From positions 2,108,001 to 2,172,000 of the forward strand of contig NZ_VFPO01000001.1 in assembly GCF_006716765.1 (NCBI RefSeq): a DNA stretch of 64,000 bases, written 5' to 3'. Made by a program: the position numbers and the translations under genes. Each line of letters begins with the position of its first letter. The stretch's first letter is position 1. The notes under the pieces were generated by a model. It did not search any database. It had not been told where the DNA came from and saw only the letters and a list, made by a program, of their open reading frames with translations. The DNA comes from Actinomadura hallensis. Its GTDB lineage: Bacteria > Actinomycetota > Actinomycetes > Streptosporangiales > Streptosporangiaceae. Shown one piece after another: positions 37,083 to 45,566 of this stretch.

Positions 37083-37837
37083 GACTCCCCGACGACCTCG
37101 CCGCCCGGGCGGCCGAGAGCCTCGCCGCCGCCCACCCGTACCCCCGCGCCTTCGTCACGGTCAGCGGCGCCCACCTGTACGGGTTCCCCTCGAAGGACTC
37201 CGACCTCGACCTGCGCGGAGTTCACCTGCTGCCCCTCGACGAGATCGTCGGCCTGGAGACCGGGGAGGAGACGGTCGCCTTCATGTGGGACCAGGCCGGC
37301 GTGGAGGCCGACGTCGTCACCCACGACCTGGCCAAGTTCTGCCGCCTTCTTCTGCGGCGCAACGGCTACGTCCTGGAACAGGTGACGTCGCCCCTGGTGC
37401 TCTCCACATCGCCGGTGCACGAGGAGCTCAAGGAGCTCGTCCCCGGCCTGCTCACCCGCAACCACGCCCACCACTATCTGGGGTTCGCCCGGACCCAGTG
37501 GAGGGCGTTCGAGAGGACGAGCGAGCTGAAGCCTCTCCTCTACACGTTTCGGGTCCTGCTGACGGGCATCCATCTGATGCGGTCGGGGGAGATCCAGGCC
37601 GACCTCACGCGCCTCGCCGGCGACGGTCCGTCCTACCTCCCCGAGCTGATCGAGGCGAAGCGCGTCGCCGAGCGTGCGGAGCTTCCCGGAGACGCGCCCC
37701 CGCCGGGCCGGATCCGGGACGACGTCCTTCGGCTCACCGACCGGCTCGAGGAGGAACGCGACCGCAGTGACCTGCCGGAACGGCCCGCGAGTTTCCGTGC
37801 CCTGCACGAGCTCGTGGTCCGTGCGCGCCTTGGCTGA
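37079..37837 (+). CDS. COG3541-type nucleotidyltransferase (second of a pair)
   Basis: A 252-aa paralogue of the preceding protein: VTVSGAHLYGFPSKDSDLDLRGVH active site, then a helical domain (HHYLGFARTQWRAF, LKPLLYTFRVLLTGIHLM). GSRAY is replaced by GAHLY, while the catalytic DSDLD is kept. The two copies are diverged enough to suggest a heterodimer or different substrates. GTG at 37079 overlaps the upstream stop. Confidence 0.82.
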   Translation: MRLPDDLAARAAESLAAAHPYPRAFVTVSGAHLYGFPSKDSDLDLRGVHLLPLDEIVGLETGEETVAFMWDQAGVEADVVTHDLAKFCRLLLRRNGYVLEQVTSPLVLSTSPVHEELKELVPGLLTRNHAHHYLGFARTQWRAFERTSELKPLLYTFRVLLTGIHLMRSGEIQADLTRLAGDGPSYLPELIEAKRVAERAELPGDAPPPGRIRDDVLRLTDRLEEERDRSDLPERPASFRALHELVVRARLG

Positions 37838-37947
37838 ACCCTGCGGCGTCTCCCCTCCGTGCCACGGGGTATACGGACCGTTCGACGCAACCGCCCGGTG
37901 GCTCTGCCACGTACCACGGGTGACTGCGGAGCCGAGGAAGGGGAACG

Positions 37948-38613
37948 ATGCGGGACCAGGGCATCGACCACAAGGACATAGCGGAGGCGGATCTCAGGAC
38001 GAGGCGGGGCGTGTTCCGCGCCGTCGCGTTCCGGGACCCGGTCGACGGCCACGAGCACATGGCGCTCGTGCGGGGGGAGGTCCGGGGCCGCGAGGGCGTG
38101 CTCGTCCGGATGCACTCCGAGTGCATGACCGGCGACATCTTCGCCGCCACGCGCTGCGAGTGCGGAGACCAGCTGGGCGCGGCGCTGGACGCGATCGTCC
38201 GGGAGGGCTCCGGTGTCCTGGTGTACCTGCGGGGCCATGAAGGACGCGGGATCGGGCTGGTGGCGAAGGTCCGCACCCACATCCTGCAGGACGACCACGG
38301 CCTCGACACCGTCGACTCGGCCACGGCCATCGGCCTGCCGGTCGACGTCCGCGACTATGGCCCGGCGGCCCGCATCCTGCGCCATCTCGGGGTCGGGTCG
38401 GTGCGGTTGATGTCCAACAACCCGGTCAAGGTGAGGGCCCTGGAGTCCTACGGCGTCGGCGTCGCCGCCCGCGTGCCGCTCCTCGTCCCGGTCAGCGACG
38501 ACAACGTCCGCTACCTCACCGCCAAGCGCGACCGCCTCGGCCACGACCTCCCCCAGCTGGACGCCTCGCAGCTCGACCTCGGCGAAGCGCCGGTCAGCGA
38601 GGTCCGCGGATGA
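37948..38613 (+). CDS. GTP cyclohydrolase II homologue with Tyr-to-His active-site change
   Basis: 221 aa, complete RibA fold. Zinc cysteines in SECMTGDIFAATRCECG and the catalytic Arg in GHEGRGIGL are kept. The tyrosine matching E. coli Tyr-105 (KIRAYALQD) is His-111 here (KVRTHILQD). In Streptomyces coelicolor a paralogue altered at this site (SCO6655, Met, as I recall) makes the formylated intermediate FAPy instead of the deformylated riboflavin precursor. It heads a coupled operon (38610-43705) rather than a riboflavin operon. Strong ribosome site GGAAGGGG; a TATACG -10-like element lies near 37870. Confidence 0.88.
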   Translation: MRDQGIDHKDIAEADLRTRRGVFRAVAFRDPVDGHEHMALVRGEVRGREGVLVRMHSECMTGDIFAATRCECGDQLGAALDAIVREGSGVLVYLRGHEGRGIGLVAKVRTHILQDDHGLDTVDSATAIGLPVDVRDYGPAARILRHLGVGSVRLMSNNPVKVRALESYGVGVAARVPLLVPVSDDNVRYLTAKRDRLGHDLPQLDASQLDLGEAPVSEVRG

Positions 38614-39449
38614 CGCGGCCGATGGCGGTCACGCGGCCCGTCGCGACCGCGCCGCCGGGCGTGCTGTACGCGTCCGGGACGCCGCGCCGCAGGAGGCTGC
38701 CGCCGACGCGCGCCGTCGAGCTGGCCGCCGCCGCGGGCGCGCAGTTCGCGCTGCTGGCGGCGCTGCGGCCCGGGCTCGCGGGCATCGCCGTGGGCGTCGT
38801 GTACGCGCTGGCGTCGTGGGGCGTGCTCGCCGCGGCGTTCCGGCGGCGGCGGAGGCTCGGACCCGCCGACCACGTCACACTGGTGCGCGTCGTCCTGACC
38901 GGGGGTGTCGCGTCCCTGGTCGCGGGGCATCTGGTGGGCGGCGGGCACACGTGGACGCTGGTCGCGTTCGCCTCGGCGGCGCTCGTCCTGGACGGCGTGG
39001 ACGGTCAGGTCGCCCGGCGCACCGGGACGACGTCGAAGCTCGGCGCGCGGTTCGACATGGAGGTCGACGCCTTCCTCGTCCTGGTGCTGAGCGTGGTGGT
39101 CGCGTGGTCCGCCGGCGCGTGGGTGCTGGCGATCGGGGCGATGCGGTACGCGTTCGGCGCGGCGGCGTGGGCGGCGCCGTGGCTGCGCGGAGAACTGCCG
39201 CCGAGCGTCGCGCGCAAGGCCGTCGCGGTGCTGCAGGGCGTGGCGCTGACCGTGGCCGCGCCGGGAGTCGTCCCCTACGCGGGCGCGCTCGTGGCCGCGG
39301 CGCTCGCGCTGCTGGTGTGGTCGTTCGGACGGGACGTGGCGTGGCTGTTCGGACGGCGGCACACCGCGCGGCCCGCCGGCCGGGAGGATCGGGGGAGGAG
39401 CACGGATGGAGCGCGCGGCCCGCGCCTTCTGGATCCGGTCGCCCGGTAA
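38610..39449 (+). CDS. CDP-alcohol phosphatidyltransferase family membrane protein
   Basis: 279 aa, about six membrane helices. The signature is complete: DGVDGQVARR followed eight residues later by GARFDMEVD, giving the metal-binding aspartates. Members move a phospho-alcohol group from a CDP-activated donor. Acceptor and donor are unknown; in this operon it could attach a phospholipid or inositol-like head. ATGA overlap with the upstream cyclohydrolase; the end overlaps the next gene by 44 nt. Confidence 0.88.
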   Translation: MTRPMAVTRPVATAPPGVLYASGTPRRRRLPPTRAVELAAAAGAQFALLAALRPGLAGIAVGVVYALASWGVLAAAFRRRRRLGPADHVTLVRVVLTGGVASLVAGHLVGGGHTWTLVAFASAALVLDGVDGQVARRTGTTSKLGARFDMEVDAFLVLVLSVVVAWSAGAWVLAIGAMRYAFGAAAWAAPWLRGELPPSVARKAVAVLQGVALTVAAPGVVPYAGALVAAALALLVWSFGRDVAWLFGRRHTARPAGREDRGRSTDGARGPRLLDPVAR

Positions 39450-40386
39450 GGGGGAGATCCGCGACGCTCCGCTGCCGGAGCCGGGGCCGGGCGAGGTGCT
39501 GGTCCGCACGCTCTGCTCCGGGGTGAGCCGCGGCACGGAGTCGATCGTCTTCCGCGGCGCGGTGCCGCCCAACCAGCACGCGATCATGCGGGCGCCGTTC
39601 CAGGACGGGACGTTCCCCGGCCCGGTCAAGTACGGGTACCTCAACGTGGGGGAGGTCGAGCACGGCCCGCCCGAGCTGCTCGGCCGCACGGTGTTCTGCC
39701 TCTACCCGCACCAGACCCGGTACGTCGTCCCGGCGGGCGCGGTCACCCCCGTCCCGGAGGAGGTGCCGCCCGGGCGCGCCGTCCTGGCCGGGACCGTGGA
39801 GACCGCGGTGAACGCGCTGTGGGACGCCGCGCCGCTGGTCGGCGACCGCGTCGCGGTCGTCGGCGCCGGGATGGTCGGCTGCTCGGTCGCCGGCGTCCTG
39901 GCGGGCTTCCCGGGCTGCGACGTCCAGCTGGTCGACACCGACCCCTCCCGCGCCGAGGTGGCGCGGGCGTTCGGCGTCCGGTTCGCGTCGCCCGAGGACG
40001 CCGAGGGCGGCTGCGACCTGGTGGTGCACGCCAGCGCCACCGACGCGGGGCTGGCCAGGTCGCTGGAGCTGCTCGCGCCGGAGGGCGAGGTCGTGGAGCT
40101 GAGCTGGTACGGCGACCGGCGGGTCAGCGTCCCGCTGGGCGAGTTCTTCCACTCGCGGCGGCTGACGGTGCGCGCCAGCCAGGTCGGCGCGGTGCCGCCG
40201 GCCCGCCGCTCGCGGCGCACCTTCGGCGACCGGGTGGCGCTGGCGCTGCGGCTGCTCGCCGACCCGGCCTTCGACGTGCTGGTCACCGGGGAGAGCCCCT
40301 TCGAGGACCTGCCGGAGATCATGCCGCGTCTCGCGGGCGGTGAACTTCCCGCGCTCTGCCACCGAATCACCTACCGGGCCCTTTGA
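39406..40386 (+). CDS. Medium-chain zinc-type dehydrogenase/reductase
   Basis: A 326-aa MDR-fold protein: GroES-like N-domain ([18 protein letters not shown]), Rossmann domain [18 protein letters not shown]. Typical structural-zinc cysteines are missing, and the catalytic site is short, as in MDR proteins of the polyol/threonine dehydrogenase-like group found beside PTPS homologues. Probably oxidises or reduces a side-chain alcohol or ketone. Overlaps the upstream gene by 44 nt. Confidence 0.82.
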   Translation: MERAARAFWIRSPGKGEIRDAPLPEPGPGEVLVRTLCSGVSRGTESIVFRGAVPPNQHAIMRAPFQDGTFPGPVKYGYLNVGEVEHGPPELLGRTVFCLYPHQTRYVVPAGAVTPVPEEVPPGRAVLAGTVETAVNALWDAAPLVGDRVAVVGAGMVGCSVAGVLAGFPGCDVQLVDTDPSRAEVARAFGVRFASPEDAEGGCDLVVHASATDAGLARSLELLAPEGEVVELSWYGDRRVSVPLGEFFHSRRLTVRASQVGAVPPARRSRRTFGDRVALALRLLADPAFDVLVTGESPFEDLPEIMPRLAGGELPALCHRITYRAL

Positions 40387-40423
40387 TCGGCCACCCTTCA
40401 TCCCGACCATCTGGAGGACGACC

Positions 40424-40822
40424 TTGTTCGGCATCACCGTCCGCGACCACGTGATGATCGCCCACAGCTTCCGCGGCGAGGTCTTCGGCCCGGCGCAGCG
40501 GCTGCACGGCGCGACGTACGTGGTGGACGCGACGTTCCGCCGGCCCGAACTGGACCCGGACGGCATCGTCGTCGACATCGGGCTCGCCACGAGAGAGCTG
40601 GGCGAGGTCCTGGGCGCGCTGAACTACCGCAACCTGGACGAGGAACCCGACTTCGCCGGAGTCAACACCTCCACGGAGTTCCTCGCCAAGGTCATCGCCG
40701 ACCGCCTCGCCGACCGGGTCCACGCGGGCGCCCTCGGCGAGAACGCGCGCGGCCTGTCCGGCATCAAGGTGACGCTGCACGAGTCGCACGTCGCCTGGGC
40801 CAGTTACGAGCGTGCCCTGTGA
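40424..40822 (+). CDS. 6-pyruvoyltetrahydropterin synthase-like T-fold protein lacking the catalytic set
   Basis: 132 aa. The TTG start at 40424 is fixed by a strong GGAGG six bases upstream. The QueD/PTPS fold is clear, with Glu-120 in TLHESHVAW as pterin anchor and NTSTEFLA. The catalytic Cys is Ala-24 (GPAQRLHG), the HGHN zinc pair is HGAT (Ala-30), and the LDH catalytic dyad reads LNY (66-68). Zinc and triad are therefore lost. The same losses are reported for SCO6650 of S. coelicolor, which keeps a pterin-like pocket but has no PTPS activity. It likely handles a pterin-like intermediate by different chemistry. Confidence 0.88.
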   Translation: MFGITVRDHVMIAHSFRGEVFGPAQRLHGATYVVDATFRRPELDPDGIVVDIGLATRELGEVLGALNYRNLDEEPDFAGVNTSTEFLAKVIADRLADRVHAGALGENARGLSGIKVTLHESHVAWASYERAL

Positions 40823-41961
40823 GCGGCGGTTCTGTGAGCGGCGGTTCTGCGAGCGGCCCTGCGCGCGGCGCCGCGGGCGGCTCGGCGGCCGGTTCGCGCG
40901 AGATCTGCTTCGTCGTCCCGGGGGACATCGACGACGCCGAGGCGCCGAGCGGCGGCAACCGCTACGACCGGCGGCTCTGCGACGCGCTGACCGCGTCGGG
41001 GCGCACGGTCCGGGAGCTGGCGATGCCGGGGGCGTGGCCGCGTCCCGGGCGCGCCGCCCGCGAAGGGCTCGCCAGGACGCTGGCCGGCCTGCCCGACGGC
41101 GGCGTCGTCCTGATGGACGGCCTGGTGGCGTGCGGCGTCCCCGACATCGTGGTCCCGGAGGCGGCCCGGTTGAGGCTCGCCGTCCTCGTCCACCTCCCGC
41201 TGGCGGACGAACCCGGGCAGGAGGACCTGAACACGGGCGAGCGCAAGGTGCTGGAGGCGGCCGGGGCCGTGGTGGCGACCAGCGCGTGGGCGAAGGAGCA
41301 CCTCATCTCCCACCACGGCCTGGAGCCGTCCCGCGTCCACGCCGTTCCCCCCGGGACCGACCCCGCGTCGCTCGCGTCCGGCACCGACGGGTCGACCCGC
41401 CTGCTGTCGGTGGCCTCGGTGACGCCGCGCAAGGGCCACGACGTCCTCGTCGAGGCCCTCGGCACCCTCGCGCACCTCCCGTGGCAGTGCGAGATCGTCG
41501 GCCCGCTGCGCCGCGACCCCGAGTACGTGACGCGCCTGCACCGGCTGATCGCCCGGCACGGCCTCGAGGAGCGCGTCCACCTGGAGGGCCCGCTGATCGG
41601 CAAGCGGCTGGACGACGCCTACGCCGGAGCGGACCTGTTCGTCCTCGCCTCCCGCGCCGAGACGTACGGGATGGTCGTCTCCGAGGCGCTCGCGCGGGGC
41701 ATCCCCGTCCTCGCCACGGCGGTGGACGGCGTTCCTGACACGCTCGGCTGGGACCCGACGGGCGGCGTCCCCGGCCTCCTGGTGCCGCCGGACGACCCCG
41801 GCGCGCTGGCCGCGTCGCTGCGCCGCTGGCTGGTGACGCCGGAACTGCGGGGGCGCCTGCGCGCCTCGGCCCGGCTGCGCCGCGGCATGCTCCCCGGCTG
41901 GGACGACACCGCCCGCCGCATGGCCGTCGTCCTGTCCCGCCTGCGCAGGGAGGCCCGGTGA
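40819..41961 (+). CDS. GT4 family glycosyltransferase
   Basis: A 380-aa GT-B enzyme. The C-domain has [18 protein letters not shown] and [26 protein letters not shown], including the EX7E-type donor-binding motif. The N-terminus contains a 15-bp tandem duplication (40819-40848) encoding VSGGS twice, so GTG at 40819 or 40834 may be the start. GTGA overlap with the T-fold gene. Probably glycosylates the pathway product. Confidence 0.88.
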   Translation: MSGGSVSGGSASGPARGAAGGSAAGSREICFVVPGDIDDAEAPSGGNRYDRRLCDALTASGRTVRELAMPGAWPRPGRAAREGLARTLAGLPDGGVVLMDGLVACGVPDIVVPEAARLRLAVLVHLPLADEPGQEDLNTGERKVLEAAGAVVATSAWAKEHLISHHGLEPSRVHAVPPGTDPASLASGTDGSTRLLSVASVTPRKGHDVLVEALGTLAHLPWQCEIVGPLRRDPEYVTRLHRLIARHGLEERVHLEGPLIGKRLDDAYAGADLFVLASRAETYGMVVSEALARGIPVLATAVDGVPDTLGWDPTGGVPGLLVPPDDPGALAASLRRWLVTPELRGRLRASARLRRGMLPGWDDTARRMAVVLSRLRREAR

Positions 41962-42752
41962 GCTTCGACCCGTCCTGGCTGGCGCTGCGGGAGGGCGCCG
42001 ACGCCGCCGCCCGCGCCTCCGAGCTGCTGGACCCGCTGCGCGAGGCGCTTCCGCCTGACGAGCCGCTGGTGATCTGGGACCTCGGCTGCGGCACCGGCTC
42101 CCAGGGGCGGTGGCTGTCGGGGCGGCTGCGCGGCCCGCAGCACTGGATCCTGCACGACCGCGATCCCGCGCTCCTCGACCTCGCCCGCGACAACGCCTAC
42201 GTCACCGCGGACGGGCTGCCCGCGACGATCGAGACCCGCAAGGGCGACCTCGGGTCGCTGCGCGCGTCCGACCTCGTCGGCGCGTCGCTCGTCACCGCGT
42301 CGGCGCTGCTGGACGTGCTGACCGCCGCCGAGATCGAGGCGATCGCCGCGGCGGTCGCCTGCCCCGCCCTGCTGACCCTGTCGGTCGTCGGGCGGGTCCG
42401 GCTCTCGCCGGCCGACCCGTTCGACGGCGAGGTCGCCGCCGCGTTCGACGCCCACCAGCGCCGCGGCGGGCTCCTCGGCCCGGACGCCGTCACCGCCGCG
42501 ACGGAGGCGTTCGGGCGGCGCGGCGCGTCGGTCCGGACGCGGCCGAGCCCGTGGCGGCTCGGCCCCGCGCGGTCCGCGCTGACCGCCGCGTGGCTGCGGG
42601 GCTGGGTCGGCGCCGCGGTCGAGCAGCGCCCCGAGCTGGGGCCGCGCGCCGACGCCTACCTGCGCCGGAGGCTCGCCGAATGCGCCGCGGGGGAGCTCAC
42701 CGCCGAGGTCCACCACGTCGACCTGCTCGCCCTGCCCGGGGGTGCGTCGTGA
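41958..42752 (+). CDS. SAM-dependent methyltransferase
   Basis: 264 aa, class I fold. Motif I is VIWDLGCGTGSQGRWL, followed by HDRDPALLDLA. The GTG start overlaps the glycosyltransferase stop by 4 nt. Target unknown; O- or N-methylation of the glycosylated pterin-like product is a guess from context. Confidence 0.85.
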   Translation: MSFDPSWLALREGADAAARASELLDPLREALPPDEPLVIWDLGCGTGSQGRWLSGRLRGPQHWILHDRDPALLDLARDNAYVTADGLPATIETRKGDLGSLRASDLVGASLVTASALLDVLTAAEIEAIAAAVACPALLTLSVVGRVRLSPADPFDGEVAAAFDAHQRRGGLLGPDAVTAATEAFGRRGASVRTRPSPWRLGPARSALTAAWLRGWVGAAVEQRPELGPRADAYLRRRLAECAAGELTAEVHHVDLLALPGGAS

Positions 42753-43705
42753 AGAGGCTCTGGCCGTGGCTGCGCCTGCTCATCGGGCTGGGCATCCTCG
42801 CCGTGCTCCTGTGGTGGCACAGCACCGACGCGTTCGTGGCCGCGCTGAAGGCCGTCGACGCCGGGGCCGTCGTCATCGCGCTCGCCATCGGGCTGCTGAC
42901 GACCGTGCTGAGCGCCGCACGGTGGTGCGTCGTAGCCCGCCGCCTGGGCCTGCCCCTGACCTTGGCGGGGGCGGTGCCCGACTACTACAGGGCCCAGTTC
43001 CTCAACGCGGTCCTGCCCGCGGGGATCCTGGGGGACGTCCACCGCGCGGTGAGCCACGGCCACCGGTCCGGGGACGTCGCGCGGGGCGTGCGGGCGGTGG
43101 TCCTGGAACGGGTCACCGGCCAGGTCGTGCCGATCGCGGTGGGCGTCATCGTCCTGTTCACCCAGCCCGCCGTGCTGTCGGCCGTCGCACCGGCCGTCAC
43201 GCCGTCCCTGGTGGGAATCGCGGTCGTGCTGAGCGTGCTGCTCGTCCTGGCCCGGCGCCGCCACCGCGCCGGGCGCCCCGGGACCGCGGCGACCGTGCTC
43301 GCCGAGACGCGCGCCGTCCTGGACGTCTGGCCCGCGATCGCGGCACTGTCCGTCGCCGCCCTCGCCGGGCACCTGGCGCTGTTCATCGTGGCCGCCCGCC
43401 TCGCCGGCGCGACCGCGCCGCTCGCCACCCTGGCGCCGCTGCTCCTGCTCGCGCTGCTGGTGATGGTGCTGCCGGTGAACGTCGGCGGCTGGGGGCCCCG
43501 CGAGGCCGTCCTCGCCATCGCGTTCGGGGCGGCGGGGCTCGGGTCAGCGCAGGGCCTGACCGTCTCCGTCGTGTACGGGGTGCTGACGTTCGTCGCGTGC
43601 CTGCCCGGCGCCGCCGCCCTGCTGCTGAAGCGCCGCGAGGCGGTCCCCGAAGGCCGCGACCAGGCTCCGCAGGGCGTCCCTGCCCTTGCGGGCGTCGGCC
43701 AGTGA
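42749..43705 (+). CDS. Integral membrane protein, lysylphosphatidylglycerol synthase TM-domain/flippase-like
   Basis: 318 aa with about eight membrane helices, resembling UPF0104/LPG synthase transmembrane proteins (YYRAQFLNAVLPAGILGDVHRA, NVGGWGPREAVLAIAFG). Such proteins flip lipid-linked molecules in some systems. GTGA overlap upstream. The last 162 bp overlap the convergent creatininase-family gene. It ends the seven-gene operon and suggests that its product is membrane-associated. Confidence 0.82.
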   Translation: MKRLWPWLRLLIGLGILAVLLWWHSTDAFVAALKAVDAGAVVIALAIGLLTTVLSAARWCVVARRLGLPLTLAGAVPDYYRAQFLNAVLPAGILGDVHRAVSHGHRSGDVARGVRAVVLERVTGQVVPIAVGVIVLFTQPAVLSAVAPAVTPSLVGIAVVLSVLLVLARRRHRAGRPGTAATVLAETRAVLDVWPAIAALSVAALAGHLALFIVAARLAGATAPLATLAPLLLLALLVMVLPVNVGGWGPREAVLAIAFGAAGLGSAQGLTVSVVYGVLTFVACLPGAAALLLKRREAVPEGRDQAPQGVPALAGVGQ

Positions 43706-44320
43706 CGGGCGCCCGATGACGCCGGACGCGGTGTAGGCGGCCATCCCCGAGGTCAGCAGGTGCCGCCGGTCGCCGGCCAGGTGATCGGCGGTCTCGTACC
43801 CGGCGCGGACCAGGTGCGGGTGCGCGTGCAGCAGGATCGACGTCTCCAGCTCGCCCGCGTGCATGTCGGCGGCGTCGGACGTCTCGACGCCCGCCGCCGC
43901 GCGGGCCTCGGCCCACTCGTCCAGGCCGGGGAACAGGGCCATGTCGCCGTGCGCCTCCTGGACGACGTTGCCGAGCACGTAGTTGCCGCCGTGCCCGTTC
44001 ACCAGCACCAGCTTCGGCGTCCCGGACCTGCGCAGCGACGCCGCGACGTCGCGGACCACCGCGTGCAGCGTCGCCGCCGAGATGCTCACCGTCCCCGGCC
44101 AGTCCGCGTGCTCGTGCGAGCAGGAGATCGTCAGGGGCGGGAGCAACCGCACCGGGTACGCCTCCGCGATCTCCCGCGCCAGAGTGCAGGCGATCACCGT
44201 GTCGGTCGCCAGCGGCAGGTACGGGCCGTGCTGCTCGTGGCTCCCGACCGGCAGCACCGCCACCGGGACGTCGGGCTCCTCGGGACTCGTGTGCGTCGGC
44301 AGCATGCCCTCGACCGTCAT
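43544..44320 (-). CDS. Creatininase family amidohydrolase (possible FAPy deformylase)
   Basis: 258 aa. Metal site VGSHEQHGPYLPLATDT (Glu-29, His-31, Asp-40), NGHGGN, and HAGELETS with the further metal Glu. The family includes creatininase, MftE and archaeal ArfB, which deformylates FAPy. Next to a cyclohydrolase predicted to stop at FAPy, an ArfB-like role is attractive. ATG at 44320 starts the domain. The 3' end overlaps the convergent membrane protein gene by 162 bp; the last 25 residues look unconserved. Confidence 0.85.
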   Translation of the reverse strand: MTVEGMLPTHTSPEEPDVPVAVLPVGSHEQHGPYLPLATDTVIACTLAREIAEAYPVRLLPPLTISCSHEHADWPGTVSISAATLHAVVRDVAASLRRSGTPKLVLVNGHGGNYVLGNVVQEAHGDMALFPGLDEWAEARAAAGVETSDAADMHAGELETSILLHAHPHLVRAGYETADHLAGDRRHLLTSGMAAYTASGVIGRPSLADARKGRDALRSLVAAFGDRLAALQQQGGGAGQARDERQHPVHDGDGQALR

Positions 44321-44411
44321 GCCCCAACTCTGCCGCACGCCCGCCGCGCCCGCACCCGCCCCGCACCCGCGCACGGCGGGTACGGGGCGGGTGCGGTCCG
44401 GGTGCGGGGCG

Positions 44412-45566
44412 TCAGCCTTCGAGCAGCTCGCGGACGAGCGCGCCGACCTGCTCGATCTCGGTGAGGAAGCCGTCGTGGCCGCTGGGCGACTCGATCACCC
44501 GCAGCCGGTCGGCGCCCGGGATCCCGGCGGCCAGCTCCGCCTGCTGCGCCAGCGGGTAGAGCCGGTCGGAGTCGACCCCGGCGACCAGCGTCCGGGCCGT
44601 CACCCGCCGCAGCGCCTCCCGCGTCCCGCCGCGGCCCCGGGCGACGTCGTGGCCGTTCATCGCCTCGGTGAGGACGACGTAGCTGCCCGCGTCGAAGCGC
44701 CGCACCAGCTTGTCGGCGTGGTGGTCGAGGTAGGACTCCACCTGGTAGCGGCCGGACCGCCACGGGTCCTCGCCGTCCTGCGGGCGGCGGCCGAAACGGG
44801 CCTGCAGCTCCGCCTCGCTGCGGTAGGTGATGTGGGCGAGCCGCCGGGCGGTGCCCAGCCCGGCGTGCGGGCCCTGCCCCGGGGCGGCGTCGTGGTAGTC
44901 GCCGCCGCGCCAGCCCGGGTCCGAGCGGATCGCGTGCAGCTGCACCGAGGCGAGCGCGATCTGCTCGGCGCTGGCCGCCGCCGTGGTGGCGAGCAGCAGC
45001 AGCGCGCCCGTGCGGTCCGGATGCATCACCGCCCACTCCAGCGCGCGCATCCCGCCCATCGAGCCGCCGGTCACCAGGGCCCAGCGGTCGATCCCCAGCT
45101 CGTCGGCAAGCTGCACCTCGGCGGTCACCATGTCCCGCTGCGTCAGGTACGGGAACGACCCTCCCCACGGCCTCCCGTCGGGCCGGGGCGAGGACGGCCC
45201 GGTGCTGCCCTGGCAGCCGCCCAGCACGTTGGGGACGACGATGAACCAGCGGTCGGTGTCCAGGGGGCGGCCCGGTCCGACGAGCCCGTCCCACCAGCCG
45301 GGCGTGGGGTGGCCCGGCTCGGCGGGACCGGCGACGTGGCTGTCCCCGGTCAGGGCGTGCAGCACCAGCACCGCGTTGGAGGCGTCGGGGGCGAGGCGCC
45401 CCCAGGTCTCGTAGGCGAGCCGCACCTCGGGCAGGACGCCGCCGGCCTCCAGCGGCAGCGGCCGTTTGAGGGTGACCCATCGTCGCCGCCCGGGAGGATC
45501 TCCCTCCCGCCAGGCCCCGGAGACCGGCGGGAGGGAGAGCGACGCGGTCTCGGGTTCGGCGGTCAG
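44412..45566 (-). CDS. metX: Homoserine O-acetyltransferase
   Basis: A 384-aa alpha/beta hydrolase fold. It acetylates homoserine for direct sulfhydrylation. Nucleophile Ser-169 in GGSMGGM; catalytic His in SGHDGFLTE; VLHALTGDSHV forms the oxyanion region. No ATG, GTG or TTG lies between metY and the conserved core in this frame. The best start is CTG at 45566, overlapping the metY stop (CTGA) with GAAGG eight bases upstream, so translation is probably coupled to metY. Confidence 0.9.
   Translation of the reverse strand: MTAEPETASLSLPPVSGAWREGDPPGRRRWVTLKRPLPLEAGGVLPEVRLAYETWGRLAPDASNAVLVLHALTGDSHVAGPAEPGHPTPGWWDGLVGPGRPLDTDRWFIVVPNVLGGCQGSTGPSSPRPDGRPWGGSFPYLTQRDMVTAEVQLADELGIDRWALVTGGSMGGMRALEWAVMHPDRTGALLLLATTAAASAEQIALASVQLHAIRSDPGWRGGDYHDAAPGQGPHAGLGTARRLAHITYRSEAELQARFGRRPQDGEDPWRSGRYQVESYLDHHADKLVRRFDAGSYVVLTEAMNGHDVARGRGGTREALRRVTARTLVAGVDSDRLYPLAQQAELAAGIPGADRLRVIESPSGHDGFLTEIEQVGALVRELLEG

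Noticed and set aside
37948..38613. Riboflavin biosynthesis operon
   Set aside because: No ribB, ribD, ribE or ribH neighbours and no FMN riboswitch; the context and the His-111 change point elsewhere.
40819..40848. Short repeats as a CRISPR or mobile-element trace
   Set aside because: The 15-, 24- and 12-bp tandem repeats in the window are in-frame coding slippage in flexible tails; spacing and sequence do not fit CRISPR, and no transposase or integrase is present.
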